A stretch of 64,000 bases of DNA from Halicephalobus mephisto (lineage: Eukaryota; Nematoda; Chromadorea; Rhabditida; Panagrolaimidae): contig SWDT01000001.1 in NCBI GenBank assembly GCA_009193035.1, positions 2,480,001 to 2,544,000 of the forward strand, read 5' to 3'. The notes beneath the pieces were generated by a model. The model made no database searches. It was not told the origin of the DNA and worked only from the letters and a program-made list of their open reading frames with translations. Of this stretch, positions 34,870 through 46,288 are shown piece after piece. Numbering within the stretch: the first letter of the stretch is position 1; each line of letters opens with the position of its first letter. Made by a program: the position numbers and the translations under genes.

Positions 34870-35200
34870 CTTGAGGAAAAGAAAAAAAACGGCGCGGTCC
34901 GATCCGGCAGAACGCGAAAAACATGCGCTGTCGTGAATGTGTTAACAAATAAAGTTCCTAATCTGCATACTAGTAGGTGATAATATGTAAATTACATTGA
35001 AAGAAAAGTCAATGGCATATGTTGTTGTAGAAGTATTATATGAAATGCGTACAACACATGCCAATGGACAAATTGAAAAACGAATTTTCACTTGTGTAAC
35101 AAATCACCACTATTATCTGTCCTACAAAGTTTCAGCTTAGTCTGAGCAACTTGGAGAACCCCGTTCTCCGATCTACTCGACCCTTATAGACAGTTGCTTT

Positions 35201-36706
35201 TAAATGGTTTATTCGTCTCCATGTATCATTTTGTGTTCTTGGTAGATCCGTCTCTTGTTTGCGTGTTTTTAATGTTACTCTGTCTCCGATCGTTATTTAA
35301 CGTTTTTCTCATAGTTTCTATTCAAAGAACATTTTTAGCTTTTCATTTGATTGATATTGGTTTTATTTCCACTTTGAGCGAAAAATAGTCTTCCAAAAAT
35401 TGTACTACTACAATGAATCCATTTACAGTATTGAATATGGAGTAATCCGAAAGTACAAAATGACAACGAATATCAAAAATGACGTCTTAGGGTTGTGCAT
35501 TTTTAATAATATTAACTTTGTTAGATTTGTTTTTGTCTGTTTTTGGTTGATAAACGGTAATTCTATTTTTATGTCAATAATTGGTTATTTGCAATGAATA
35601 TAGGCTGTTTCCAGATACAAAACAGATTATCTAATTCGATGGGGAATTTTTTGTAGATGACAGCTTGAGATGCAATTAATCATTAGCACTACAATTGATG
35701 AAATTAGTAACGCAAGATGATAGTGTATTTCCTTACCCCGGATTCTGCGGGGTTTTTGATGGTTGCAGATGTTTGGAAAGCACGAACTTGGGCCCTTGGT
35801 GAGATGTGTATGCTTGAAACGTCAACTATACGGATATTCCTCACTCCTGTTCCCTCATAATTGGGTTTATTATTACAAACTAATGCCAGGCACACTCAGA
35901 AACCAAAACGAAATGCCGATTATATTCCCATCAAAAATACCCCCGTTGCCGATCGACTTTCACCCATCTGGCAAAAATGTCTTTTCCACGCCATCCATCT
36001 AAATCTGTCGATCGTCGGCATTACTTCCTTTTCAAGAAAATAAATAAATATCTTTGACATAGTGGGGTGTTTCCGCCCTCGGCCATTGTTGAAACTCGGA
36101 CTTGGCGGGTTTTTGCCAGAAGGAGACATTTGAACTCCTCGACCACAGATCGGAATGTCATTTGATCTGGGCCAATTTGTACCTTTTATAATTTATGTAT
36201 CGGATTCGAAGAGAAATCATTTCCGGTCACGTTGGGAAGACTAAAACAGTCCACTAATTGATTGTGGGCTCCAGAAGCAGTTAATCAAACGCCTGGAAAG
36301 ACCGACCAGTTTTGTCTTCTATTTCCAACACCGATTGCGCACGTTCACATACTTTCATTACCTTTTTCTTAACATTCTGTCGATTGACAAAAATCAGAAA
36401 CGCCCAGAGTCAACGGTACAGACGTTGGCTTAGTTTTTTGGTGCATTTTCGATTTATTTTCTCTTCCAATTATTCGAGTTTCTTAGTCCTTTTTCAATCA
36501 AGATTGACTGGAATCATATTCGATTTCGCGTGTGTCCGATCGCAATCATCCTTTATCCCCGGCATTCCGATTCCTAATTGTCCGACTGAATATATCTTTT
36601 AGTATCGTTTGTGTTTATTTCCGATCCTTCTCAATTATCAAATCATTAAACTTGTCATTTATTGATTTTACAAATTTCGTTTTCTTCAGGTTGTCCGAAA
36701 TGCACG
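35201..36706. other. Upstream region of the FGF receptor gene
   Basis: About 1.5 kb with no supported gene. A minus-strand frame near 35900-35735 contains RAFQTSA, which looks like a mitochondrial presequence, but I could not join it to a start or a downstream exon. Pyrimidine-rich patches at 36310-36690 precede the receptor start, whose exon follows TTTTCTTCAG. Promoter of the receptor expected here. Confidence 0.4.
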
Positions 36707-39700
36707 ATGCGCGACTTCTGGCTCCAAATAGTTGTCGTGGTTCTTCTTCCGATCTTTGTTCACTTACAAGGTGTTGCAGTTAAGAGAGAAGGTAATAGTA
36801 GAGCGAAAACTATTTCAAGAACTCACTTCCAATCTTGTCAAGAATAGATTTGTTGCTAAACAGAATGAATAAAGTTGTCTTTTAGGTATCCCACGCTTCA
36901 AACATTCCGCCAGACTCAACCATTACAACTACCTCGGAGATACGGTCAAATTAAGATGTCTGGCAGTGGGGAAACCCGTTGTAAAAGTCCATTGGTTCAG
37001 AAATGACGTCTACCTCGATTTTAAGATTCTTCATAATCACAACAGATACTCCGAAGACCCCCATCACATGACTCTAGAAATTAAGAATATCCAGCTGAGT
37101 GATAAGGGAGAATGGCGTTGTCGTGTTTGGAACCAGGAAGGGTCGAAGACGAGGATATTTAATCTTCACATTATTGGTTGGTTAAAATTGAGTGTTCTTT
37201 GGATTTGGAGTGCAGTGTTTTTAGATTTTTGTGATTATTTCTTAAATTATAACTACACAGTGTCTCTCGTTCCACTCGAGTGTGTGTGTCAATGGAAAAT
37301 GCTCAAGTTTTCTCGTGAGGGAATCGATTTCGAGCTCATCACAGAAGATATCTGTAAGCCCTTCAAAAAGGATAACGAGAACGTCATTTTCCACAGACGT
37401 CCATCTTGCATCGGGGAACCGTGTTCCTCTACTGTGAATTACGAAAAACTTGACTTTGATATTGATCTCAATAATACTCTATTGTACAGAGATGTCTCGA
37501 GTTTGGTTGTTGGTGTGAACCCACTTTCGATTACAGTAACAACGACACCAGAATCCAATTCAGTAACTGAAACCACTGTCCCTTCCTCGTTTCCACGTAA
37601 AATGCCTGTAGTGCCGAGGATAGCTAATGGTCCTAAGATCCTTGGTAAGTCAGTCTTTTTCAGATCCCATAAAAATGTTTGATTACTTGGTGGAGTCGGG
37701 TTTTCCCGATATCGGGAATTTGTTGCCTGGTTTGCACACTACTGCAGACCTGGAGTACTTACGTGAAGCTTTGGCTAACTGGGACCCTAATTCAGAGTTT
37801 GATGCGAAGCTCCAAGACATGAAAACAATCCTGAGAGGACGTCCTAGTGTGGTGAGTTCTGAAACCCCCTACGTGAGCATTGATGGAGAGAAGGTGACCT
37901 TGTATCCGTTGAAAGCACCTGTAGTCACTACAATTGAGAAGTCATCTGTAGAAGAGGCGAATCAAGAATCTAAAGTAGACATTCAAACCACAACTCCTAG
38001 TGAGTCTATGCCGACAACTACTAGGTCAGGATGGTGGCCTGGGCCTCAGAAACTCATCAACAGTATGATTTTTGGTTGTTTAATCATCTATCAAAGTGAA
38101 TTTTTAGTAGCCCCATATTTCGCGCAAGCAACATACCATCTGACAGAGCCTATCATTGCTCCTTCTGGCAAGACAATAAAATTATCTTGTCGAGCCCATG
38201 GGATTCCGAAGCCGTTAGTTATCTGGTACAAGGATGGAACTGAACTTGAGCCTGATTCCGAGCGATTCACTGCTGCCAAGTATCGGTTTGCAAATCATCT
38301 CCTTGAGATGGAAGATGCAGTGGAATCAGATTCCGGTCATTACACTTGCGAAGTCTACAACAAGCACGGGACTATAAAGAGAGAGTTTGAAGTCAGAGTT
38401 GTTGACAGATCCAGAACAAAGCCGATTATTATTCCTAATGTCTTGATAAACCAGACAGTCGATGTGAATTCAACCGTCAACTTTACGTGCAAAGTTGTCT
38501 CTGATACTTTGCCTTATTTCACGTGGGCAAAGTTGTTGAACATCAACGGAAGCTACATCAACTACACTGATCCCAAGAGACCTCAATTCAACTTGATTGA
38601 TGTCCACTATTTGGATTTGAAAAACATCCAGAGGATCAAGGTCTACAGAGATACGAGGAGGACGGTTTTGAGTATCAAGAATGCATCTCTCGCTGATCAG
38701 GGGATTTATTCCTGCATCGCGGGGACTTCTCTTGGAGTGGTGAGTCATTATTATTATTGTTGTTAATATTGTTAATATTATTAATATTATTATTGTTAAT
38801 ACTGTTAATATTATTATTGTTAATATTCACAGCCACTAGGATTCTCTGGGAATTTCTAGAATCTTTAAAAATCCAATGAAAAGTTCTGGAAATTCATGTT
38901 GAGACATTTTCATAATAACGTTTATTTTTGACTTTTCAAATCATCAGTTTGAATCCAACGTGTAACACAGTCTTTTGGAAATTACAGGGGATTTTAGAAA
39001 TTCATATCAAAGTAATTTCACAATAATCTCTGTTTTTAGTTCTTATAATGGTGTTATTTCAGACGATGGCAAATGCTACCCTTACTGTAAACGAATTTCG
39101 TCCAAAGACCTTGCCAACAGACCCTATTCCTCCTCCGACAGATTTCCAGTTCATTCTCTTCTTCGGTCTCATCTTCCTGGCTGTGGCCATTCTCGCTGCT
39201 GTAATCACCTACATTGTTTGCCAACGCCGTCAGTCAAAAAACAGGATCCAGAATCTAGACAAGATGGGAGTCTTTAAGAAAGTAGTCATCACGAAAAAGA
39301 CCCCAAAAGACGGGGAAATCTGGCCAGATTTAGCTTCCTCTTACGCTATTACTATTGAATCTGTGGTCCGTAAACATGAATTGGAAAACTCTGCTTTAGA
39401 TGAGGGTAACCGACGTTATGAAGTCCCTACTGATCCGAAGTGGGAAATTGATAGAAGGAAGCTGGATATTCAGAACAAATTAGGGGAAGGAGCTTTTGGG
39501 GAAGTTTGGCAAGCGACTTTGCAGAAGGATGACAATGGAATCGAATTGGTTGGTTGTTGAAAGTATAGTTTAAGTGTACATGATAATTCCAGATGCCTAT
39601 CGCTGTGAAGAAACTTAAGGAGAGTGCTGGAGACAAGGAACTCATCATTCTCGTCGGTGAAATGCAAATCTTTAAAAGCATCGGAGAACATAGAAATGTC

Positions 39701-41297
39701 CTTAAACTGATCGGATGCTGTACCGGAATTGGGGAGCTCTTTGTGGTCCTGGAACTTTGTCCTTATGGAAACCTTAGAAGTTTCCTTCAAAGCCACAGAC
39801 CAGTAGATGCGGAGTTACATTCATCGGACATCAATGAAAACTCTCTAAACTACATGGAACCCCGGAATTCAATGTATCAACAACAAAATCAAGACCGAGT
39901 CATCATGAAGAAATTGATGTTGCGTGATTTGATCCGGTTTGCTGCAGAGATTGCTAGAGGAATGGAGTTTCTGGCTGCCAAGAAAATTATCCATCGAGAT
40001 CTGGCAGCAAGAAATGTCCTGGTAGCGGAGAACTTTACAATGAAGATATCCGATTTTGGTCTTTCGAGGAATGTAATACACAACGACTACTACAGGAAAC
40101 ATGGAAATGGGAATCTCCCAATTAAGTGGATGGCTCCGGAATCTCTCGATGAAAACAGACACATCTACACTACCATGTCAGATGTTTGGTCTTATGGAAT
40201 CATCGTCTGGGAGATCATGACTCTCGGAGAACAGCCCTACAGAAATATCCCCATGGGGGTTCTCTATGAAAGACTGATGCAAGGGTACAGAATGGAAGCT
40301 CCTCCAAAGTGCCCTGAGGAAATCTACAGCGTCATGAAGAGGTGTTGGAGAGAGATTCCGGAAGAAAGACCTAGTTTCCAGGTTATTGCAGACTACTTTG
40401 AGGCGATTCTAAACAGTGCTACGACGTATCAGGACGAACAGCTTTCTGAGTCTTCTTATCGACCGACCGATACCGAAAATGATGAAGGGCCGATCATCTA
40501 TGATTCCCCTAGAAGGAACTCTGGAAGAGCGTTGATGGCAACAACTGTGGATAATTTTGACGATTTCGTTGACAAAGGAGATTATCAGAATACAGATGTA
40601 AATACTCCGTTACTCGGAGAAGAACGGAGTCCTCCTGAACGGAAGAGGAAGAAGCAGGTTCTGAAAGAACCTTTTTACTTCAATGTCCAGCATGGGATGG
40701 ACCCGTCTCCTTCCTGGAACGATAAAGGGGAGATGGATGGAGATTCCGATGCTCTTACTTCAGGGACCAGCAGGAGGAGTTCCGACGCTCACTCAAACTC
40801 GATGAGGAGAGGACTCATGGATCACGATTACGTGAATGACGAGCTTTCTAGATCGAAACACTCATCTTCGAAAAGTTCAAAGTGTTCTAACCCCAATGGG
40901 GTTCGTCACAGCCAATTTTCGGATTCTTCAGCTTTTGAACTGGAGCTAGGAGCTGTGATCTACAGCAGTCCCCCCTCGAAGAAGAGTAGCACGAGTAATT
41001 TAAGTAGGTTATATTGTTTTAAAATGGAATTGTAATCATTTCCCAGGCGTTGGAGTGACTCAACCAATACCTCAGTCACCGAGGACATCTTCGAGGAATG
41101 GGTTTATTCAACGCAGCTACTCCACGGAATCCCAGACTTCCAGCGGCCGAGGAGGATCCTCTGCTATCTTCAGCAGTGCCGAGGGAATTGGAGGATTGGG
41201 GGAACTTTGCCAAATCGAGTACACCAGTATTGACATTCCACGACCGGTGAAGCCAAGTTCATCTGTTCCCAAAAAATCTACAACCAGAAAATCCTAA
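36707..41297 (+). CDS. egl-15: FGF receptor-type tyrosine kinase (EGL-15-like)
   Basis: Exons 36707-36791, 36886-37176, 37261-37644, 37664-38062 (boundary uncertain), 38108-38739, 39063-39548, 39593-41003 and 41047-41297 give about 1312 residues. Order: signal peptide; Ig domain (CLAVGKP...WRCRV); a long Thr-rich linker between Ig1 and Ig2, as in nematode EGL-15; two more Ig domains (SCRAHGIPKP, FTCKVV); a TM segment (ILFFGLIFLAVAILAAVITYIV); a split kinase with LGEGAFGEVW, IAVKKLKE, HRDLAARNV, DFGLSR, twin activation tyrosines NDYYRK and a short insert. A Ser-rich tail of about 260 residues follows, with an AATAAA at 41343. FGF receptors signal through Ras-MAPK in muscle-cell migration and fluid balance. 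The 37645-37663 junction would be a 19-nt intron; see findings. Confidence 0.9.
38746..38826. repeat. AT-rich TTA/ATT microsatellite in receptor intron
   Basis: Imperfect repeats of TTATTATTG and TTAATA units lie just after the donor of the 323-nt intron 38740-39062, the longest intron of this gene. Slippage is the simplest origin. Confidence 0.7.
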
Positions 41298-42569
41298 TTT
41301 TAACATTATTCCCCGAGTATCCATTATGTACATAGTTCAAGAAATAAAAAATTGCCTATCTAATTCCATTAGATTTATTTTATTTCCGCCGCGGAGCTTG
41401 ACGTCGTTTGTGCTTTCTTCCAAGATTGGACCATTATGATATTTCCCACGGCAGATTTATTTCACAATAAATGTTTACAACGACGGTAGAAAACAGAAAA
41501 AGATTCTAGATTGTGTTTTGTTATTGGCGTTATTTGTCTGTTAGATTGGTTTTGGAGCGAGTTTTTACTTGATTTAAAAAAGACGGATTTGTCAGGGAAT
41601 TCGTGATGAGAATTGAATTTCCATTTTGTGGTACTTTCATTTGTCTGACGTCGAATGTTTTACGTAATTAAACACTTAGATTTTCTTGGGTTGAATTCCT
41701 TGTCCATTTCCGAAATCATTCCCGTCGCACATGAAAGGAGAGATATATAGTGAAGGGCAAAGTGTTGCTTTTCTTTGAAGGACGCACCTCGATCGGGTGT
41801 TGCCACCCGTCTGACTGCAAAACGGCCGCACAAATCGATCAATCAGATGAATTTTTGCTTTCCATTGTTCGTCGTACTTGCGTTGTGCTAGAAGAAGCTC
41901 GCTTTTGCTCGAAAAACAGACGAACAATTTCGTTCAACCCCTATCATTATTCTCGAAGGGCAAATCGGGCAACAAGCTCGACATTCTCCAACGCACGTGT
42001 TACCTGCACGTCGATGGACAGCGCTTTTTCTCGGATTTTTTCTGTTACTTGGTAAACAAGGGGTTGAAGCACATAGCTGAACTATTGATCTATCCTTTTA
42101 TGAGAATCATCGGTGTTCGTCTTTAAATTTTTTATTCATATTGAAGGTCTCAACGATTGATTTTTTCGAGTGTCTAATTGGAGTATTTTCGGTGACAGCA
42201 CTGGTGACTCAACGTTGAACTTTTGTTTTTTAATAATAATTTTATAATTTCCCCGTAATTAGGCTGTAAAGCGGATTATTTTCCTAGTTTTTATGTATCA
42301 TAAACATTCGATTTGTGAGATGGGCACTGTTCCGAATAATTCGTGATTCATCGATTTTTTCGTTTTTTAAAATAACGCTTAAAATTGTTTTAAATATTGA
42401 ATGATTTTTGGCAATTTTAAAATAATTCTTTGTTTATTTTTAGTCATTTATTTTCCTCGTTCTTGCCAGTTCGTGGAATACGAAATTTGGAAACAGGGTG
42501 TTCTGATGTTCTTTGTTATTATCTAGTCCCTCCGGCAGCCACTGCACATTACTAAGTTTGGATTCAACA
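41298..42569. other. Spacer between the two receptor kinases
   Basis: About 1.27 kb. 3' UTR with AATAAA near 41343, then sequence with chance open frames on both strands around 41680-42060 and no motifs. The promoter of the Met-like gene is expected in its right half. Confidence 0.4.
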
Positions 42570-45500
42570 ATGGGATGGATATTGTATTTGTTTTGTATGA
42601 TTCTGGTAGATGTTTGTCTCCCTCAACATGATAATCACGTTACGAAAATCCTCACCAACTTCGAAGATGATACTGTTCGGGGGATGACTCAGTACGGGGA
42701 TACTCTCGCAGTGGCACTCCAAAAAGAAATCAAATTACTCAAAGTGACTTCCTTTAACGATCACCCTGTGAATTTGGGGTCCATTCAGCTTGAAGAGAAT
42801 GTCTTTGGGAGTGAGCCGGTCTTGGAATTTAAGTTCATCAATGAGTTTTCTATTTTGATCTGTACAGAAAGGGGATGCAGGTTGATTTTAGTTTTTTAAA
42901 TAGTAGTAAGTTAATCTTTCAGTGTCTGTGAGAAGGCCAATCACGCTATTTGCACTCAAATCCCCTTCGACATTCCTGAAGCGGTATTTTCCGGGATTTC
43001 TGCGGCATTGGTTGATGACAAAATTCAACTTAGAGCTGTAAGACAAAATGGAAATGCTTCCATCTACATCTTCGAGCCCAAGCAGCGAGGAGATAAAAGA
43101 TCGTACGAATTAGTCAGGTCAGCGATGGATTTAGGGTTGATGCACGACTTTACCATCGTTGGAGCTTTCTCAACAACTGACTACACTTATTTTGTCGGAA
43201 GTGCCAATAGAAGGGATCTTCCTTCACTAAGTCTCATCACCGACAATGTGAGGAATAATACTGATATCAGAATTACAAGGATTTGCAACAACGACAAAAC
43301 AAGAGACTTGGACTCGAGGATAGATGTGGTCTTATCCTGTGATGGGATCGACTACGGGGATTTGAGCAAATCTATCAAAAACGTTGCCACTGCTTCGTTG
43401 TATATTCCCCAAACAGGAAGACTATTAGTGGCTTTTGAGCATTCCTATTCAAGACGTTCTCCAGTCACTATGATCTGCGAATACGACTTCAAGGAGATTC
43501 AGAGTAAATTCGACTACACTTGGGATAAATGTCAACAGATTCATAACAGTCGCGAGACGAGAAGGGTGATTTTTAATTATCGATTATTGTTTTAATGTCC
43601 GTTTTTGTAGATATGTAAGAAGGCTGATGGGTACAATGCCATGGAAGAAGAGTGTTTTCTTTACACATGGAATTTAAATACCCAGCAACCTCTCTGTGAG
43701 GCCTTCAATGACGGTCTTAATTTGAATAATTGCGATCTGCATCTGTCCGACAGTACTAACAAGAGATATGGATGGTTGGAGAACTTTAAGGCTGTTGTTG
43801 GAAACAAGATTTACCAATCCCCAAAGTTGGAGAATTTCGTGGCTCTCCAAGAAAGCAATGACCCTCATACTTTATTCGCCTTGAATTCTGGCAATCATCT
43901 ACAGAGGGTAGTTGGTTATTATCTTTGCATCTTTAAAAGTTTCAATTACAGCTTCATATCTACTCTAACAAGTCGGAGCCCTTGCTATGGGTTCCTGCTG
44001 CCCATGGACAACACATTCTTCAAATAGACAAGTCCAACAACATGATCCTTTTTGTTGATCCCCGGTTTTCAACTACAGTTAATTATGTAACACTTACTTG
44101 TGGTGGTCTCTACAGTGACTGTAACTACATTTCCTGGTCAGATCCGCTCGAGTGTGCCTTCTGTACCCTTGAAGACGGTAATGGAACGGTAGTCACACTG
44201 AGGGACAAGATGGCTTGCCATCCTGACAATAGGTTGATAAGGGGGGTCTGTCCTCCTCAGATAACTCGTATTTATCCCTCCGAAAACGGTAAATATCTGA
44301 TTGAAGGGAGGAATCTAACTAGACTTCATGAAGGAACTAGGAAAATAACAATATGTAATGATGAATGTTCAATCGAAAAAGTGAACGATGATTAGTGAGT
44401 TTTTTGTTTAATAGGATCCTCTGGAAGCTCCCAGAGTTGCGTGAATATTTTCAAAACATTACACAATCTAGTAAACTTTTGGAATTATTTGAAACCAAGT
44501 ATTCTAAAAGTTCTAAAATCACGCAAACGCTTTCAACTTTGTAAAATGCTTACTATGTTTGATTAATTCGACGATATTACAGTATCTCCTGTACACCTCC
44601 TCATAAGATTTCTGGATGTGAAGTTGTTTACACAGGAAAACTAGACAACGATCATGAACACTTTGTCCTCAGGAAATCATCTGATTCCAGTATTAATTCT
44701 TCGTCTTCTGATTCTTCTCACACGAATTCAAGGATGAAGTGAGTTTTTTTTTATAAAATTCAAGGTTTTAACCTTATTAATCTTCAGAGTTTGGAGAACC
44801 ATAGGTTTTATCATAGCTCTCATCATTTTGTTGGTCATCATCTTCGTGATATACCTATTTGTTCGTCGTCGTTTCTCTATGGTAAGTTGTTTCCCATGAA
44901 AATTCCTCCCTCATTTGATTAATCTCCATTTTAGCTACGAAATAAAGCTCGTGGTAAGCACTTGAACGAAAATTCCGAATCTAATATAGGTAAATTCCTC
45001 TCCCTTTTCCACCCAAAAACTTTAATATTAGTCATCCCGTTTTACTTGGTTTCAAATGGCAAAATTTAGAAGCTTTGGCTTTACTCTTAACTAACTTGCT
45101 ATCTTTTAATTACTCATTAGAACTTTTTTCGGACTTTCTTTTATTTCTTTAAGTTGGTTTAGAGAGATACAACCCAGTGTTATTAGATGTTCCTCTAGAC
45201 TCACTCAATCCTTCGTTCTCGGGAAATATACGAGATGATCAGCTGAATATTATAAAGGATATTGGAAAAGGTATGTACATTGCTGTGCTGTTAATTAATT
45301 ACAATAATCTCAGGTAATTCGGCTGTTGTTCAACTCGCGTATTTCTACCCCAACCCCAACAATAAACGTATCTACCAAGAAGTCGCTGTCAAAATTTTCT
45401 ACGCCTTTGGACATGACCAAGAAGCTAAGAAGGAGATTGAGATGATGAATTCTTGCAGACATCCAAATATCGTTTCTTTTATCGGCCACGTGAATGGTAA

Positions 45501-46288
45501 TCAGAAAACCCTAATTGTTACAGAATACATGAAGGGAGGATCCGTCCACGACTATTTGAGGAATCCTGAAAACAAACCAACAATAGGGCACTGCTACAGT
45601 TTTATTAAGCAGATTCTTAATGGAATGGTTTATCTGAGCCATCAGCACGTGATTCATCGAGATTTGGCCACGAGAAACTGTCTTCTTGATGAAAATTACG
45701 AAGTGCTGAAAATCAGCGATTTCGGGCTTTCACGACGAACAAACAGAGACTACGAGTATATCTCCTTGGGAGATCAAAAACTTCCCTTCAAATGGCTTCC
45801 AATAGAGGTTTTGAAGAACCAGAAGAAGGTAAAGCAATTGTTATTAATTCTTTTACGAAAAGACGACTTTCAGTTCGACGTCAAGAGCGACGTTTGGTCC
45901 TTCGGAGTGGTTGTGTGGGAACTCTTTACTCGGGCAACCCCTCCATACGAAAACATGAACTTCCATGAAGTAAGTGACTTCCTCAGCAAAGGTCACCGAC
46001 TTTCACAACCTGAGTATTGTCCAGATGAATTGTAATTGTTTGTTTCCATTGATTCCATAGTAATTAAATAACTTCAGATGGACCATCATCCAATGCTGTT
46101 GGGATGCCCAGGCCAACAACCGACCCACTTTCGATAGTCTCCAGATTAGCATTTTGAATGTTCTCGAAACGTACGAAAAAGCCAATCCAGACCAAATGAA
46201 TGTCGAATACGAGCGTCCGAAGAGCTTTAGCCCTACTCCAAACGAGACCTTTCCAAGTAATGGGGGCACGGTTATGACTGCAGTTTAG
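42570..46288 (+). CDS. Met-like receptor tyrosine kinase (Sema/PSI/IPT-type ectodomain)
   Basis: Exons 42570-42880, 42923-43565, 43611-43907, 43952-44394, 44583-44738, 44788-44881, 44935-44989, 45154-45270, 45314-45828, 45874-46031 and 46078-46288 give 999 residues in one frame. A signal peptide is followed by about 450 residues of Sema-like beta-propeller, a Cys-rich PSI-like block (SDPLECAFCTLEDG), then PPQITRIYPSENGKYLIEGRNL, which has the IPT/TIG form. The TM segment is IGFIIALIILLVIIFVIYLFV. The kinase has IGKGNSAVV, VAVKIF, HRDLATRNCL, DFGLSRR and KSDVWSFGVVVWEL. The glycine loop lacks its third glycine (GKGNSA), and the activation loop has two tyrosines (DYEY). AATAAA at 46534. This is the Met/Ron architecture; a Met-like kinase is known in C. 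elegans, but orthology is inference. Confidence 0.88.

Larger units (their letters stand above)
33571..34941. mobile_element. piggyBac-family DNA transposon, internally deleted
   Basis: The ends are perfect 12-bp inverted repeats, CACATTCACGAC at 33571-33582 and GTCGTGAATGTG at 34930-34941. TTAA flanks both sides (33567-33570 and 34942-34945), the invariant piggyBac target duplication. Subterminal palindromic repeats around GTGCATGACC/GGTCATGCAC occur twice on the left and once on the right. Total length is 1371 bp, well short of an autonomous piggyBac. The interior holds a minus-strand transposase remnant. It sits inside the right arm of the foldback element, so it inserted after that element. 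It is likely non-autonomous and would depend on a full-length relative elsewhere. Confidence 0.93.
32440..35200. repeat. Foldback (long inverted repeat) element, copy 1, interrupted by piggyBac
   Basis: The left arm (about 32440-33053, forward) matches, in reverse complement, a right arm made of 33226-33566 plus 34946-35200. Aligned landmarks: left TGTCCATTGG-like CGTCCATTGGCACG (about 32579) with right-arm ATGCCAATGGAC (about 35060); left GCATGCAAATTGGGAAC with right-arm GTTCCTAATCTGCATAC; left AAAAAGTCATTTTACGG with right-arm CAAAATGACTTTTTAAATT. The arms are diverged, so the copy is not young. A central spacer of about 170 bp lies at 33054-33225. The right arm is split by the piggyBac at 33571-34941. 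Without that insert the element would be roughly 1.4 kb. Exact outer ends and target duplication could not be fixed by eye. No transposase of its own is visible. Confidence 0.75.

Noticed and set aside
35735..36129. Possible small mitochondrial protein on the minus strand (RAFQTSA presequence-like).
   Set aside because: No start codon or downstream exon could be joined in a consistent phase, and no mature-domain motif was found.
41676..42126. Overlapping open frames on both strands between the receptor genes.
   Set aside because: Frames on both strands without motifs point to composition rather than coding.
7289..45873. Seven or so minimal introns (for example 7289-7333, 22147-22194, 22411-22452, 29778-29825, 38063-38107, 45829-45873) are stop-free multiples of three, suggesting intron retention.
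   Set aside because: With roughly 60 introns of about 45 nt, about one in eight would be stop-free and in frame by chance, so the number seen needs no special cause. The peptides they would insert interrupt conserved domains.
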